NCBI GenBank assembly: GCA_903828665.1
Contig: CAIKMZ010000167.1
Location: 1 to 36,708, forward strand
Direction: 5' to 3'
Source: an uncultured beta proteobacterium
Lineage (GTDB): Bacteria > Pseudomonadota > Gammaproteobacteria > Burkholderiales > Burkholderiaceae_C
DNA length: 36,708 bases
The notes beneath the pieces were generated by a model, which saw only the letters and a program-made list of their open reading frames with translations, was not told where the DNA came from and did not search any database. Below are positions 1 through 8,916 of this stretch, piece after piece; within the stretch, counting starts at the first letter, position 1, and each line of letters begins with the position of its first letter. The translations under genes were made by a program, and so were the position numbers.

Positions 1-3000
1 TACCTTCTCGAGCGCAATGCGGCCGTTTTCAGCGACATCGACGATCAAGCCGACGCCCGTCAGCAGTTCCCTGGCGACTTCCTGATTCAGTTCGTTGTCC
101 TCCACCAGCAGGATGCGGGCGCCCTTGATCGCGGCGAGCGATTGCGTTTCCCTTGACGATGTGGTGACCGGCCCGACCTGTTGACGACGGTCGCCGCCCA
201 CCAGTTGCATCGCGGTATCGAACAGCAACGACTGCGTCACCGGCTTGATCAGATATCGCTCGATTCCCGCCTTGCTCGCCTCGCTCGTCACCTCTTCGCG
301 CATGTAGCCTGTGAGCATGACCAGGTGCGGCGCGGGCTCCAGTTCAAACGCGCGGATTCTGCGGGCGGTTTCGACGCCATCCATGTCAGGCATGCGCCAG
401 TCCAGAAAGACAATGGCGTACGGTTTCGCGTCGAGCGCCGATTGCCTGACCGCCTCAATCGCCTGCGCCCCGGATGGGGCTTCGTCGACCATGAAGCTCA
501 TGTAGGTCAATTGGCGCTGAAGTAAAAGGCGGGTCGTGTCGTTGTCATCGACCACCAGGACGCGCAGGCCGCGCAGGTCCGGCCGTGGCATCAAGGCACG
601 CGCATCACCGGTGCCGATGCCCATGCGGGCGGTAAACCAGAAGGTGCTGCCCCGGCCCAACTCGCTTTCGACACCGACCTGTCCACCCATCATTTCGGCC
701 AGGCGCTTGGCAATCACCAAGCCCAGACCGGTGCCGCCGAACTTTCGGGTCGTTGATGTGTCTGCCTGCTGAAAACTCTGGAAAAGAGAATCCTTTTGTT
801 TCTCGCTCAGGCCGATGCCTGTATCCTGGATCATGAAGTGGAGCAGGGCCTCGGTCTGGCTGCGCTCCTTGACGCTGACAACAATGCGGATCTCACCTTT
901 TTCTGTGAACTTGACTGCGTTGGAGCCGAAATTGAGCAGTATCTGCTGCAGCCGCATGGCGTCGCCGACCAAGTTGCGCGGCACATCGGGGCCGATGTCG
1001 ATGCTCAGCTCCAAGCCCTTGTCGCTGGCCTTCTCGGCCAGCAGTGTGGCGATCTCGGTGGCGATCTTTTCGAGCTCGAACTCGGCGCGCTCCAGACTCA
1101 GCTTGCCGGCCTCGACCTTGGAGAAGTCGAGGATGTCGTTGATGACACCCAGCAGATGCTGGCCGGCGCCCTGGATCTTGGCCAAGTAGTCGCGCTGGCG
1201 CGGCGTTAGCTCGGTTCTGAGCAGCAGATGAGACATACCGATCACCGCGTTCATCGGCGTTCGGATCTCGTGGCTCATGTTGGCCAGGAATTCAGCCTTC
1301 GTGCGTGCCGCGGTCTCGGCCAGCGCCTTGGCTTGACGCATCTGTTCCATCGCGGCGCGCTCGATGCTGATGTCGTCGATGACCCAAACCGTTCCCTTCG
1401 AATGATCGGCCACATCCACGGCCGTGCCGGTCAGGCGCGCCCAGAACAGGCTGCCATCCTTGCGCATCAATTCCTGTTCCCGGCGGTTGACTTCACCGCG
1501 CCAGATCTGTTCGTAGACCGCGCCACCCCCGGCGGCATCGGCTGCTTCGTCGGGGTACCAGATGCTTGTTTGCTGGCCGACCATCGTTCCGCTCGGCCAG
1601 CCGAACATCTCGTGCAGCCTGCGGTTGCCGCGCTGGATCACCCGGTCCTTGAGCAGCACGATGCCCGAGTTGGCGCTGTCGAAGATGGCCTGCTGCTCGC
1701 TGCTTGTGGCCCGCAACTCGGTCGTCCGGCTTTCCACCAGCTGCTCGAGGTTGTGGCGGTGGCGCTCCAGTTCGTCAGTCATCCGCTTCTTTTCGGTGAT
1801 GTCCTCCTTGATGGCAAGGTAGTGCGTGATCTGGCCGTCCGGTTGCCGTATCGGCGCCAAGCTGGCGAATTCAACGTATTCGCTGCCGTCCTTGCGCTTG
1901 TTGATGAGCTCTCCGCGCCACATCTCGCCACGTGACAGGCACGCCCACATTTCGTCGTAGACATCCTTGGACGTTCGTCCAGACTGGAGCAGCCGCGGAT
2001 TCTGACCCAGGGCCTCGTCACGGCTGTAGCCGGTGTTGCGTACGAAGGCGTCGTTAACATACTCGATGCATGCGTCCCGATTGGTGATGACGATGCTCTC
2101 GGGGCTCTGCTCGACCGCCATGGACAGCTTGCGCAGCTGGTTCTCCTGAAGCTTCTTGTCGGTGATGTCCTGCTTGATCGCCACATAATGCGTGATCCGC
2201 CCATCGGGCTGGCGCAATGGAACGATGGTGGCCGCCTCGATCTGCTCTTGTCCCAAGTGCGTCCGGTTCACGAATTCGCCCTGCCAGGTTTCGCCCCTGA
2301 GCAGGGTTTGCCACATGCCCTGATAGGTCGCCGCCGGTGTCTTGCCGGATTTGAGAAGACGGGGCGTCTGACCTATCACGTCTTCTCGGGCATAGCCGGT
2401 ATTTCGGCCGAAGGCATCGTTCACGTACTCGATGCGACAGTCCAGATCCGTGATCACAATCGAACTCGGGTTCTGCTCGATGGCCAGGGACAGTTTCCGT
2501 ATTTCGGCTGCCGCTGCCTTCTCCGCCGTGATGTCACGCCAGCTTGACAGCAAGTGGTCACGGTCGTTCAAGCGCAGAGTTCTTAGACTGACACGCACAT
2601 CAATGAGACGGCCGTCCTTGCGTCGATGCCGAGTTTCGAACTCGGCACCACCATTCGCCATGACGTCGCGTGTAATCGAAGTCAACTGATCTGGTGTCAT
2701 CTCCGCCTGAATGTCTGGCACGCTTTGGCGCAATCTTTCCTCACGCGTGTAGCCAAGCAGTTCGCAACCGGCTTTGTTCACTTCGATGAAACGCAGAGTG
2801 TTCGGATCGGTGAGTTCAATCGCGTCCGGCGCCTGCTCGATGATGGCCTGGGCCAGCACCTGGTTGTAGCGTGCTGCAGCCTCGGCGTCGTCGCGCGCTG
2901 CCCGTATGCGCAGGGTTCTAATACCGAAGGCAAGATCGTTGGCCAGTTCGCTGAGAAGCGCCAGTTCGGCGCCGTCGAAGGCGTCAGTTTCAGCGGCGTA

Positions 3001-4020
3001 AAGAGTCAGCGCGCCAAAGCAGCCCTTGTCATCCCCGAGCAAGGGCAGGGCGATGGCTGACTGATAACCGCGCTCAAGCGCGGCTTCGCGCCAGGGTACG
3101 CCCGATGCCTGGGTTCGGGTGTTACGTAAGACGACCGGGCGCGCCTCGCGGATCGCGGTACCCGTAGGGCCTCGTCCGGTTTCCACATCGGCCCAGGAGA
3201 TCTTTGCCAATTCGAGATAGTTGTCCTCGAAACCGGAACTTGCTACCGGACACACCGTGCGCACCTCGTCCATTTCGGCAAATCCGACCCAAGCCATTCG
3301 ATAGCCCCCGCTTTCGACCATAATGCCGCAGATTCCTTGCATCAAGTCGACTTCGGTTGCAGCATGCGCCAGCAGTTGATTGCATTCGTTGATCGTGCGC
3401 AGCGCCCGATTGGAACGCTCCAAGGCGTGTTCGGCCTGCTTGCGCTGACGGTTTTCTGCATCCAGCGCCTGAACCGATGCCCGCATTTTGTCAAATACCC
3501 GGGAAAGCGGTCCGATGATGCCGGCGATCGCAATGGCTGCAACTGCGATTTCTGCCGCTGGTGGCGTTGGGAACAGTTTCGGAAATGTGATCCCGGCCAT
3601 CGGTGCCAGAAGCACCGCTACAGCCGCAACAATGTAGCTGGCGCCAAGTCCGAGGGCATAGCTTCTGCCACAGATCGTGGCGTATGCAGGCAGTATGGTC
3701 GCCATGATCAGCGTTGGCGCTGTCATATGGACTGATAGCGCCATGAACGGAATTGAAATGAGCGCAACGACTATGGCAAAGCCGTGCATAGCCAAGCGCT
3801 GGCGTCCGTGCAGCGCGTTGACCCGCGCCCACAGGGCGGCGATGGTCAGCAGCGCAAATATGCCAGTGGTGGCCAGCTTGTTGACCCAGAACGGCAGGCC
3901 CACGCCCATCGCCATCGCCGAGACTGTCGCCAAGGTCGTGAAAAGTGTCACCGCGATTTCTTGCGCCGGATCCTTCTGGAAGCCACTCTCGGAGACGGAA
4001 GTCGGGGTCAGGTCATTCAT
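1..4020 (-). CDS. hybrid sensor histidine kinase with GAF, four PAS and two receiver domains (C-terminus beyond window)
   Basis: I read this reverse-strand frame without a stop from ATG at 4020 to the window edge, giving 1340 residues and no C-terminus. Five or six membrane segments lie in residues 20-175. A GAF domain follows (about 205-375), then PAS1 (384-500), PAS2 (509-626), PAS3 (631-748), a short coiled coil and PAS4 (777-887). The HisKA domain carries the H-box NMSHEIRTPMN with the phospho-acceptor at His917. HATPase_c follows (about 1018-1135) with DTGIGL and GGTGLGL. Receiver 1 has Asp1158-Asp1159 and phospho-acceptor Asp1207. A second receiver begins with ILLVEDNELNQ and is cut by the window. 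PAS2 and PAS3 are near copies. By family it senses signals at the membrane or in the cytoplasm and starts a phosphorelay; the ligand is unknown. A phosphotransfer (Hpt) domain may lie in the missing end. It is divergent from an aromatic-acid uptake pair, so aromatic sensing is only an inference. Confidence 0.93.
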   Translation of the reverse strand, partial: MNDLTPTSVSESGFQKDPAQEIAVTLFTTLATVSAMAMGVGLPFWVNKLATTGIFALLTIAALWARVNALHGRQRLAMHGFAIVVALISIPFMALSVHMTAPTLIMATILPAYATICGRSYALGLGASYIVAAVAVLLAPMAGITFPKLFPTPPAAEIAVAAIAIAGIIGPLSRVFDKMRASVQALDAENRQRKQAEHALERSNRALRTINECNQLLAHAATEVDLMQGICGIMVESGGYRMAWVGFAEMDEVRTVCPVASSGFEDNYLELAKISWADVETGRGPTGTAIREARPVVLRNTRTQASGVPWREAALERGYQSAIALPLLGDDKGCFGALTLYAAETDAFDGAELALLSELANDLAFGIRTLRIRAARDDAEAAARYNQVLAQAIIEQAPDAIELTDPNTLRFIEVNKAGCELLGYTREERLRQSVPDIQAEMTPDQLTSITRDVMANGGAEFETRHRRKDGRLIDVRVSLRTLRLNDRDHLLSSWRDITAEKAAAAEIRKLSLAIEQNPSSIVITDLDCRIEYVNDAFGRNTGYAREDVIGQTPRLLKSGKTPAATYQGMWQTLLRGETWQGEFVNRTHLGQEQIEAATIVPLRQPDGRITHYVAIKQDITDKKLQENQLRKLSMAVEQSPESIVITNRDACIEYVNDAFVRNTGYSRDEALGQNPRLLQSGRTSKDVYDEMWACLSRGEMWRGELINKRKDGSEYVEFASLAPIRQPDGQITHYLAIKEDITEKKRMTDELERHRHNLEQLVESRTTELRATSSEQQAIFDSANSGIVLLKDRVIQRGNRRLHEMFGWPSGTMVGQQTSIWYPDEAADAAGGGAVYEQIWRGEVNRREQELMRKDGSLFWARLTGTAVDVADHSKGTVWVIDDISIERAAMEQMRQAKALAETAARTKAEFLANMSHEIRTPMNAVIGMSHLLLRTELTPRQRDYLAKIQGAGQHLLGVINDILDFSKVEAGKLSLERAEFELEKIATEIATLLAEKASDKGLELSIDIGPDVPRNLVGDAMRLQQILLNFGSNAVKFTEKGEIRIVVSVKERSQTEALLHFMIQDTGIGLSEKQKDSLFQSFQQADTSTTRKFGGTGLGLVIAKRLAEMMGGQVGVESELGRGSTFWFTARMGIGTGDARALMPRPDLRGLRVLVVDDNDTTRLLLQRQLTYMSFMVDEAPSGAQAIEAVRQSALDAKPYAIVFLDWRMPDMDGVETARRIRAFELEPAPHLVMLTGYMREEVTSEASKAGIERYLIKPVTQSLLFDTAMQLVGGDRRQQVGPVTTSSRETQSLAAIKGARILLVEDNELNQEVARELLTGVGLIVDVAENGRIALEKV

Positions 4021-4414
4021 TGCAGGTCCGTTTGCCGATCAAGCTGAGTCGGCAAACCGCCAACTCAAAAAGACACCAATATCTACTTCATGCTAACCGT
4101 GGTGCTGATGAATTTCAAGTGCAATGCCCAGGTCCGCGTTCCTTGTGCGGGCCATCCCGTTCCACTTCATATCCAATATGCCGACCTCTCTAGCCTGACA
4201 GGAACAGATGAAACTTAATCTAGTAGCGCTTGGTCTGTTTGAATGAGTGCTTAAACAAGGTTTCAATGAGTTTTGTCAATGCGCCGCCGTTCGGCAGCTG
4301 CAGAATCTTCTTGCAGCATTCCGGGCTATGGGTGTAGGTAAGCATTTGCGTGTCTGGAGCGACTGGTTCTGTTGCCTTGCAGGCGTGTGAAGTCAGGAAT
4401 GAAGGGAGGGCGTG
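4021..4414. other. intergenic region between divergent sensor kinase and MFS transporter
   Basis: About 394 bases without a convincing gene. The kinase start is preceded only by a weak GGAC-type ribosome site. The transporter start has a good GGGAGGG site at 4404-4410. Two short dyads are visible: GCTGCA/TGCAGC arms at 4297-4302 and 4312-4317 with a 9-base loop, and a GGTCCGC/GCGGGCC hairpin near 4130-4155 with one G-T pair and no T-run. No clear sigma-70 promoter could be assigned. The region must hold the promoters of both transcripts and perhaps a regulator site, but I cannot name one. Confidence 0.6.
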
Positions 4415-5803
4415 ATGGCCGATTGCGTAGACATTGCCGCCGTCATCGACAAGCAGAAGTTCGGCTCGTTTCACTTGGTCGTGGTGGGTCTGTCGTTTCT
4501 GTTAATGCTCGTGGATGGCTACGACAACATCTCGATCGCCTATATCGCGCCCGTCCTGATCAAGGAATGGGGGATCGACAAATCGGCACTCGGGCCTCTT
4601 TTCAGTGCCGGACTGTTTGGTGGCTTGTTTGGCCCGCCGTTGTTCGGCTATCTGGCGGACCGGTTCGGACGAAAGTTCGCGGTCATTCTTGGCGCATTCT
4701 TCTTTGGCTTGTTCACGCTGGCCCAAGTGTGGGCAAACTCGCTGGGCTCGATGATGGCATTGCGATTCATCGCCGGTATCGGCATCGGCGGTGTGCTTCC
4801 CATCACCGTGGCGCTCAATGCCGAATTCGCGCCGCGTCGCATCCGCGCCAGCATGACCATGCTGGGATTTATCGGGGTTACGCTGGGTAGCGCGCTGGGC
4901 GGCGTGGTTGCGTCCAGGTTCATGGGATCCTACGGCTGGCAGGTCATATTCTGGAGCGGCGGCTTTGCGCCGATCGCGGTTGGCGTCCTGGCACTGTTGT
5001 TCTTTCCGGAGTCGCTCAAGTTCCTGTCGCTCAGACCGGCGCGGCGCGCGGAACTGGTGCGCGTGCTGCACAAGCTCGCGCCCGGCACCGTCGTTTCGGC
5101 TGACACCCGCTTCGTTCTCAGCGATGAAGCGAATCGCGCCGAGTTTGCTTTCAAAGACTTGTTCGAAGGTTGGCTGGCCTGGATCACGCCGTTGTTCTGG
5201 ATGGCCAATGTCATCAGCCTGCTGGTCTTTTTTTTCGTCAACCAGTGGACGCCGGTGCTGCTCGCGAGCACCGGTATTCCGGTTGATCGCGCAGCGCTGG
5301 CCACCGGCCTGTTCATGTTCGGTGGCTTTGTTGGCGTGTTGGCGATCATGCGCCCGGTGGACCGGTTCGGCCTGATTCCGGTGCCGATCCTGTTTGCCAT
5401 CAGTATTCCGGCGGTGGGCCTGATCGGGTTTGCTGGTTTGTCGGAGTGGGCCGTCATGGCGCTGATGGGTGTCGCGGGGTTTTGCCTGATCGCGCTTCAG
5501 TTCGGCATCATTGCCACCGAAAGCCAGGTCTATCCGACCTATATCCGTTCCTGGGGTGTCGGTTCCTGCTTTGCCTTCGGCCGCGTCGGATCGGTGATCG
5601 GACCTCTGGTCGGCGGCGCCTTGCTGGCCAGAGACGTGCAAGTGCAGAGTCTTTTTTATGTCGCCAGCGCCATGCTCGTCATCGGGCTGCTCGCAACCAT
5701 CAAACTGCTCCCCTTGTATCGCCTCAGGATGCAGGACATGCCTCGGGGCGACACGATGGGTGCTGCGAAAACGAGCAATGAAATGGAAGGAGTCCCGCTA
5801 TGA
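4415..5803 (+). CDS. MFS transporter, aromatic acid:H+ symporter (AAHS) type
   Basis: A 462-residue protein with about 12 hydrophobic segments. TM1 contains DGYDNISIAYIAP, which matches the conserved acidic aromatic-acid motif of AAHS permeases (PcaK/BenK relatives). The cytoplasmic loop after TM2 carries GYLADRFGRK, the standard MFS motif A. Family members import benzoate, 4-hydroxybenzoate, protocatechuate or similar acids with protons; the substrate here cannot be told from sequence. ATG at 4415 is preferred over GTG at 4412 because the GGGAGGG ribosome site then has a usable spacing. The stop overlaps the next start (ATGA), so it is co-translated with the outer-membrane protein. No ring-cleavage gene is nearby. 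Confidence 0.9.
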   Translation: MADCVDIAAVIDKQKFGSFHLVVVGLSFLLMLVDGYDNISIAYIAPVLIKEWGIDKSALGPLFSAGLFGGLFGPPLFGYLADRFGRKFAVILGAFFFGLFTLAQVWANSLGSMMALRFIAGIGIGGVLPITVALNAEFAPRRIRASMTMLGFIGVTLGSALGGVVASRFMGSYGWQVIFWSGGFAPIAVGVLALLFFPESLKFLSLRPARRAELVRVLHKLAPGTVVSADTRFVLSDEANRAEFAFKDLFEGWLAWITPLFWMANVISLLVFFFVNQWTPVLLASTGIPVDRAALATGLFMFGGFVGVLAIMRPVDRFGLIPVPILFAISIPAVGLIGFAGLSEWAVMALMGVAGFCLIALQFGIIATESQVYPTYIRSWGVGSCFAFGRVGSVIGPLVGGALLARDVQVQSLFYVASAMLVIGLLATIKLLPLYRLRMQDMPRGDTMGAAKTSNEMEGVPL

Positions 5804-6771
5804 ACCCGACATGGATGCGCAAGCATTTGAATGAGCATTGTGGACATGTCCTCTTGACACTGGCGACGCTGGCGCTGCCGGGCGGCTTGGTCGGCGCCAC
5901 TGAACTCGGTGGCAGTTCGTACCCGGTCGGAGTTGAACTCGGCTATGGCGACATGTTGCCGAGCGGCCTCTACAACCTGGCCTATTACAGCCGCTCGCAG
6001 GCCGCGTCGCTCAGAGGCGAGGCCGGGCAGGATCTCGGCTGGGCGCGCTATCGGCTGACAGCAGACACGATTTCCTACCGTCTCCAATACGTCTGGGATG
6101 CGACGCTGATCGGCGCCAGTGCCGAATCGGCGCTGGTGCTACCGTTTCCATCGATCGATCTGGAGAAACAGGTGGCCAGCAGCTTGCCCGATACCAGCGG
6201 AACCCGCTTTGGCCTGACCGATCCGCTGATCGTTCCACTGCGCCTGGCCTGGAAGGGTGATGGTCTCAATCAGTCCTTGGCACTGGAAGTCGTGGTCCCG
6301 CTGGGCGCTTATGACGTCAACGCCAGAGTCAACACCGGGCGCAACTACTGGCAGTTCGCACCCGCCTACGCGCTGAGTTACCGGCCCGGTGCCGACACGA
6401 CGGTCGGCTTTAAATTGCGCTTTGGCATCAACAGCAGGAACGACGCCACCGGCTATCGTTCCGGCAATGAACTCACGCTGGAATACAGCGCAGGCTACAA
6501 GTTGACGGACGCCGCCAGCTTCGGCCTGCAGGGCTATTTCTTCAGGCAGACAACGGATGACGAACTCAACGGGCAGCCGACCTCGGCGACCAATGGCCGG
6601 CTCATCGGCAGCGGTATTGGAAACCGCGGCAGTGCCAATGCCATCGGACCCTTCGTGAGCTACAGAATCTCACCGCATTTTGTTGTCACCGGCAAGTACC
6701 AGCATGATTTCGACGTCAGGAACCGCGCCGAGTTCAACCGCTTTTGGCTGCAGACCATGCTGCCGTTCTAA
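5800..6771 (+). CDS. outer-membrane beta-barrel protein, MetA-pathway phenol degradation (SphA-like) family
   Basis: A 323-residue protein with an N-terminal signal peptide: a charged start, then LLTLATLALPGGLVGA, with likely cleavage near residue 33. The rest alternates short amphipathic strands, as in a barrel. It ends in WLQTMLPF, and a terminal aromatic residue is typical of outer-membrane proteins handled by the BAM complex. The pattern matches the Phenol_MetA_deg/SphA family, found beside aromatic-degradation genes and thought to be an uptake channel. The start overlaps the transporter stop by four bases. Together the two could carry an aromatic acid across both membranes; that pairing is inference. 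Its stop codon overlaps the stop of the convergent prenyltransferase gene. Confidence 0.82.
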   Translation: MNPTWMRKHLNEHCGHVLLTLATLALPGGLVGATELGGSSYPVGVELGYGDMLPSGLYNLAYYSRSQAASLRGEAGQDLGWARYRLTADTISYRLQYVWDATLIGASAESALVLPFPSIDLEKQVASSLPDTSGTRFGLTDPLIVPLRLAWKGDGLNQSLALEVVVPLGAYDVNARVNTGRNYWQFAPAYALSYRPGADTTVGFKLRFGINSRNDATGYRSGNELTLEYSAGYKLTDAASFGLQGYFFRQTTDDELNGQPTSATNGRLIGSGIGNRGSANAIGPFVSYRISPHFVVTGKYQHDFDVRNRAEFNRFWLQTMLPF

Positions 6772-7712
6772 AGGGCCACGCCGACCGCCAGCAGCGCCGA
6801 GTAGATAAGCGAAAGATAGGAAGCCATGGGCGACATCATGAGCAGGTCCTTGGTCTGATCAAACCGGCATACCGCGCGCGCCACCTTCCAGGCCAATGGC
6901 AGGCTGAGCAGGGGGAGAAATATCCAGACACTGAAGCCGAGCCAGAGCCAGCAGGCCAGTGGCATCGCATAGGCAAACGCGCACAACGAAATGTATTCGC
7001 CACGGATGCCACGCAAGCCGAAGCGCACGGCAAACGTGTGCCAGCCTTTCACGGCATCGAAGTGACGGTCGCGAATGTCGTCGACCAGCATCACGTTGGT
7101 AACCAATGCACCAACGGGCAATCCGACGAGGAACACGTCGCCTGGCAGTTGCTGCATCGCATCGAGGCCATGGGACGCGGCGCTGTGCATGGCTGCCCAC
7201 TGGATGTAGTAGGTTCCGGCAACCGCGACAACCCCGAACATGGCGATGAAGATCGGGTCGGCCAGCCCATGCTTGACGTACGGTTGCGGTCCACCGGCAT
7301 AGAAGTAGCCCGACGCGATGCCGATGATGCCGATGACGAAGGCCAGGCTCCCGCCGATGCCCAACAGGTAGGGTCCGGTCAATGCCGTCAACGCGAAACA
7401 GACCAGAATCGCATTGCGAAGGCCGGCCGAAGTCAGCGTCCCGCTTTGCAAGGCTTGCAGGAGTTCCGGATGCTCGGGGACATTCGAATGCCGGTGCAGC
7501 AGCTCATAGTTGTCATTGAAGACGCCGCCCACATGAACCAGCCAGCTTGCCAGGAAGCCGATCAGCATGGGTAGCGGCGCGAATATGTGATCGCGCACCG
7601 CGAGCCCGACACCCACCAGCACCGGCGCGGCTGCAGTCGGCAGCGTGTGGCTTGGATAAAGCAGCAGTCGGATCCAGATCTCGCGGGCAGAGAGTGCGGC
7701 GGCTTCAGTCAT
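6768..7712 (-). CDS. UbiA-superfamily prenyltransferase, MenA-like but divergent
   Basis: A 314-residue integral membrane protein with 8-9 hydrophobic segments. The N-terminal part (RLLLYPSHTLPTAAAPVLVG) resembles MenA-type prenyltransferases. The second aspartate motif is intact: D211xxxD215xxxD219 in VDDIRDRHFDAVKG. The first motif, normally NDxxDxxxD, reads N66-D67-N-Y-E70-L-L-H-R74, so the first Asp is Glu and the last is Arg. In the family these residues hold the Mg-diphosphate of the prenyl donor, so activity or substrate may differ from ordinary quinone biosynthesis. ATG at 7712 is chosen over TTG at 7718; AGGA lies about 8 bases upstream. It follows the HybB/NrfD-like gene by 37 bases on the same strand, so an operon is likely. 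An isoprenoid-quinone or other lipid role is inferred. Confidence 0.83.
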   Translation of the reverse strand: MTEAAALSAREIWIRLLLYPSHTLPTAAAPVLVGVGLAVRDHIFAPLPMLIGFLASWLVHVGGVFNDNYELLHRHSNVPEHPELLQALQSGTLTSAGLRNAILVCFALTALTGPYLLGIGGSLAFVIGIIGIASGYFYAGGPQPYVKHGLADPIFIAMFGVVAVAGTYYIQWAAMHSAASHGLDAMQQLPGDVFLVGLPVGALVTNVMLVDDIRDRHFDAVKGWHTFAVRFGLRGIRGEYISLCAFAYAMPLACWLWLGFSVWIFLPLLSLPLAWKVARAVCRFDQTKDLLMMSPMASYLSLIYSALLAVGVAL

Positions 7713-7749
7713 CAACAAATCCTGTCAAGAGGCCAATACGTCAAACGAC

Positions 7750-8916
7750 TTACCGGGATGTCTGCTTGGGTAGCGCAGGAAGTACCGGCAGGTACTTGAC
7801 CAGCACGATGTAGGCCAGCAGTTCAAAGGCGATCAAACCGATGGTCAATGTCAGTTCCGGCAGCGCCGGAAAGTAATGCCAGCCTTCGCCATTGTGAAAG
7901 CCCACCAGATAGCCATTGACCCGCAACATGAAGCCACCCAGGATCAGCAGCACGGCGGCGCCGAACAGCTTGCCGGGGTTGCGGCGATCGCTCGGTCTGG
8001 CCAGTATCAACAGGGGCAGGAGAAAGCTGGTCATCTCGATCCAGAACGATAGATTTTCTGATGAAAAATAGGTGGCGTTGCCGATGGCGCCGCGCTGAAC
8101 CAGGCCGCCGATGCGTACGGCGAGATAGACCAGAAGCACACCCCACATCAGCTTCGCCAGTTTGGTCAACAAAGGGGTCTCCAGAGGCCGCTTGAAGCCG
8201 ACCGAGACCAGCGTCGCCTCGACCACGACCGCAGAAAACCCGAGCAGTATGGCGGTCAACAGGTATTCGAGCGGCAACATGTAGCCGGACTGCCAGAGCG
8301 GATTGACCTTGCCGCCGAAGATCACGAGCATGGAGCCAAGCGAGGACTGGTGCATCGATGGCAGCACAACGCCCAGCGCAATGAAGAAGAACATCCATTT
8401 GGAGAGCTTTTTTTTCACCCAGCCCAGGCCGAGCTTGTCGAGGAAGGCGGGAGAGAACTCGATCCACATAACGAGGATATAGAACGTGATGCAGGTCGCT
8501 ACCTCGAACAGCACCGAGTTGAACTGCGCGTAGCCCGGCCAGAATATGTGCCAGGCATTCCAATAGCGCCCCATGTCCATCATGACCGAGACACCGGCCA
8601 GGGTGTAACCCATCAGGGATGCGAGCAGCGCCGGGCGCACCAGCGGGTGGTACTCGCCCTTGTTGAAGATGTACACGAGCAGCGCCATGACATAGCCGCC
8701 GCAGGCGAGTCCGGAGCCGATGACCACGTCATAGACGATCCAGATGCCCAGAGAGTAGCCGTCGCTCATGTTGGTCACGGCCCCGAGACCGAGAATGAAG
8801 CGAACCAGCGCAATCACGCCGGCAATCAGCGACAAGACCGCAAGGAACAACGTCACTGGCGTTACCAGTTTCCCTCCGAGCGCGACCGGAGCATGGGTGG
8901 TCGTATGTTCAGTCAT
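7750..8916 (-). CDS. HybB/NrfD-type membrane subunit (hydrogenase-2 cytochrome b / polysulfide reductase family), orphan
   Basis: A 388-residue protein with about ten hydrophobic segments. Segments such as SLGIWIVYDVVIGSGLACGG, YTLAGVSVMMDMGRYWN and PSMHQSSLGSML resemble the HybB branch of the NrfD family. Family members pass electrons between a quinone and an iron-sulfur subunit at the periplasmic face, in hydrogenase-2, nitrite, polysulfide or sulfur reductase complexes, and usually bind no haem. No iron-sulfur, hydrogenase or molybdopterin subunit is in the window, so its electron partner is missing or elsewhere. The start is ATG at 8916 with AAGGAG about 7 bases upstream; the frame is open further upstream, but that part has no membrane-protein character. 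It is first in an operon with the prenyltransferase and divergent from an AsnC-type regulator. Confidence 0.86.
   Translation of the reverse strand: MTEHTTTHAPVALGGKLVTPVTLFLAVLSLIAGVIALVRFILGLGAVTNMSDGYSLGIWIVYDVVIGSGLACGGYVMALLVYIFNKGEYHPLVRPALLASLMGYTLAGVSVMMDMGRYWNAWHIFWPGYAQFNSVLFEVATCITFYILVMWIEFSPAFLDKLGLGWVKKKLSKWMFFFIALGVVLPSMHQSSLGSMLVIFGGKVNPLWQSGYMLPLEYLLTAILLGFSAVVVEATLVSVGFKRPLETPLLTKLAKLMWGVLLVYLAVRIGGLVQRGAIGNATYFSSENLSFWIEMTSFLLPLLILARPSDRRNPGKLFGAAVLLILGGFMLRVNGYLVGFHNGEGWHYFPALPELTLTIGLIAFELLAYIVLVKYLPVLPALPKQTSR

Noticed and set aside
4130..4155. Hairpin GGTCCGC/GCGGGCC as terminator
   Set aside because: It is in a divergent promoter region, has a G-T pair and no T-run, so a terminator makes no sense there.
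4220..4474. 84-residue minus-strand frame in the kinase-MFS spacer
   Set aside because: It runs into the MFS start, has no ribosome site and no recognisable motif.
4502..5641. 379-residue open frame opposite the MFS transporter
   Set aside because: Highly charged, repetitive composition (Asp/Arg/Gln/His) is the mirror of hydrophobic membrane codons; not a gene.
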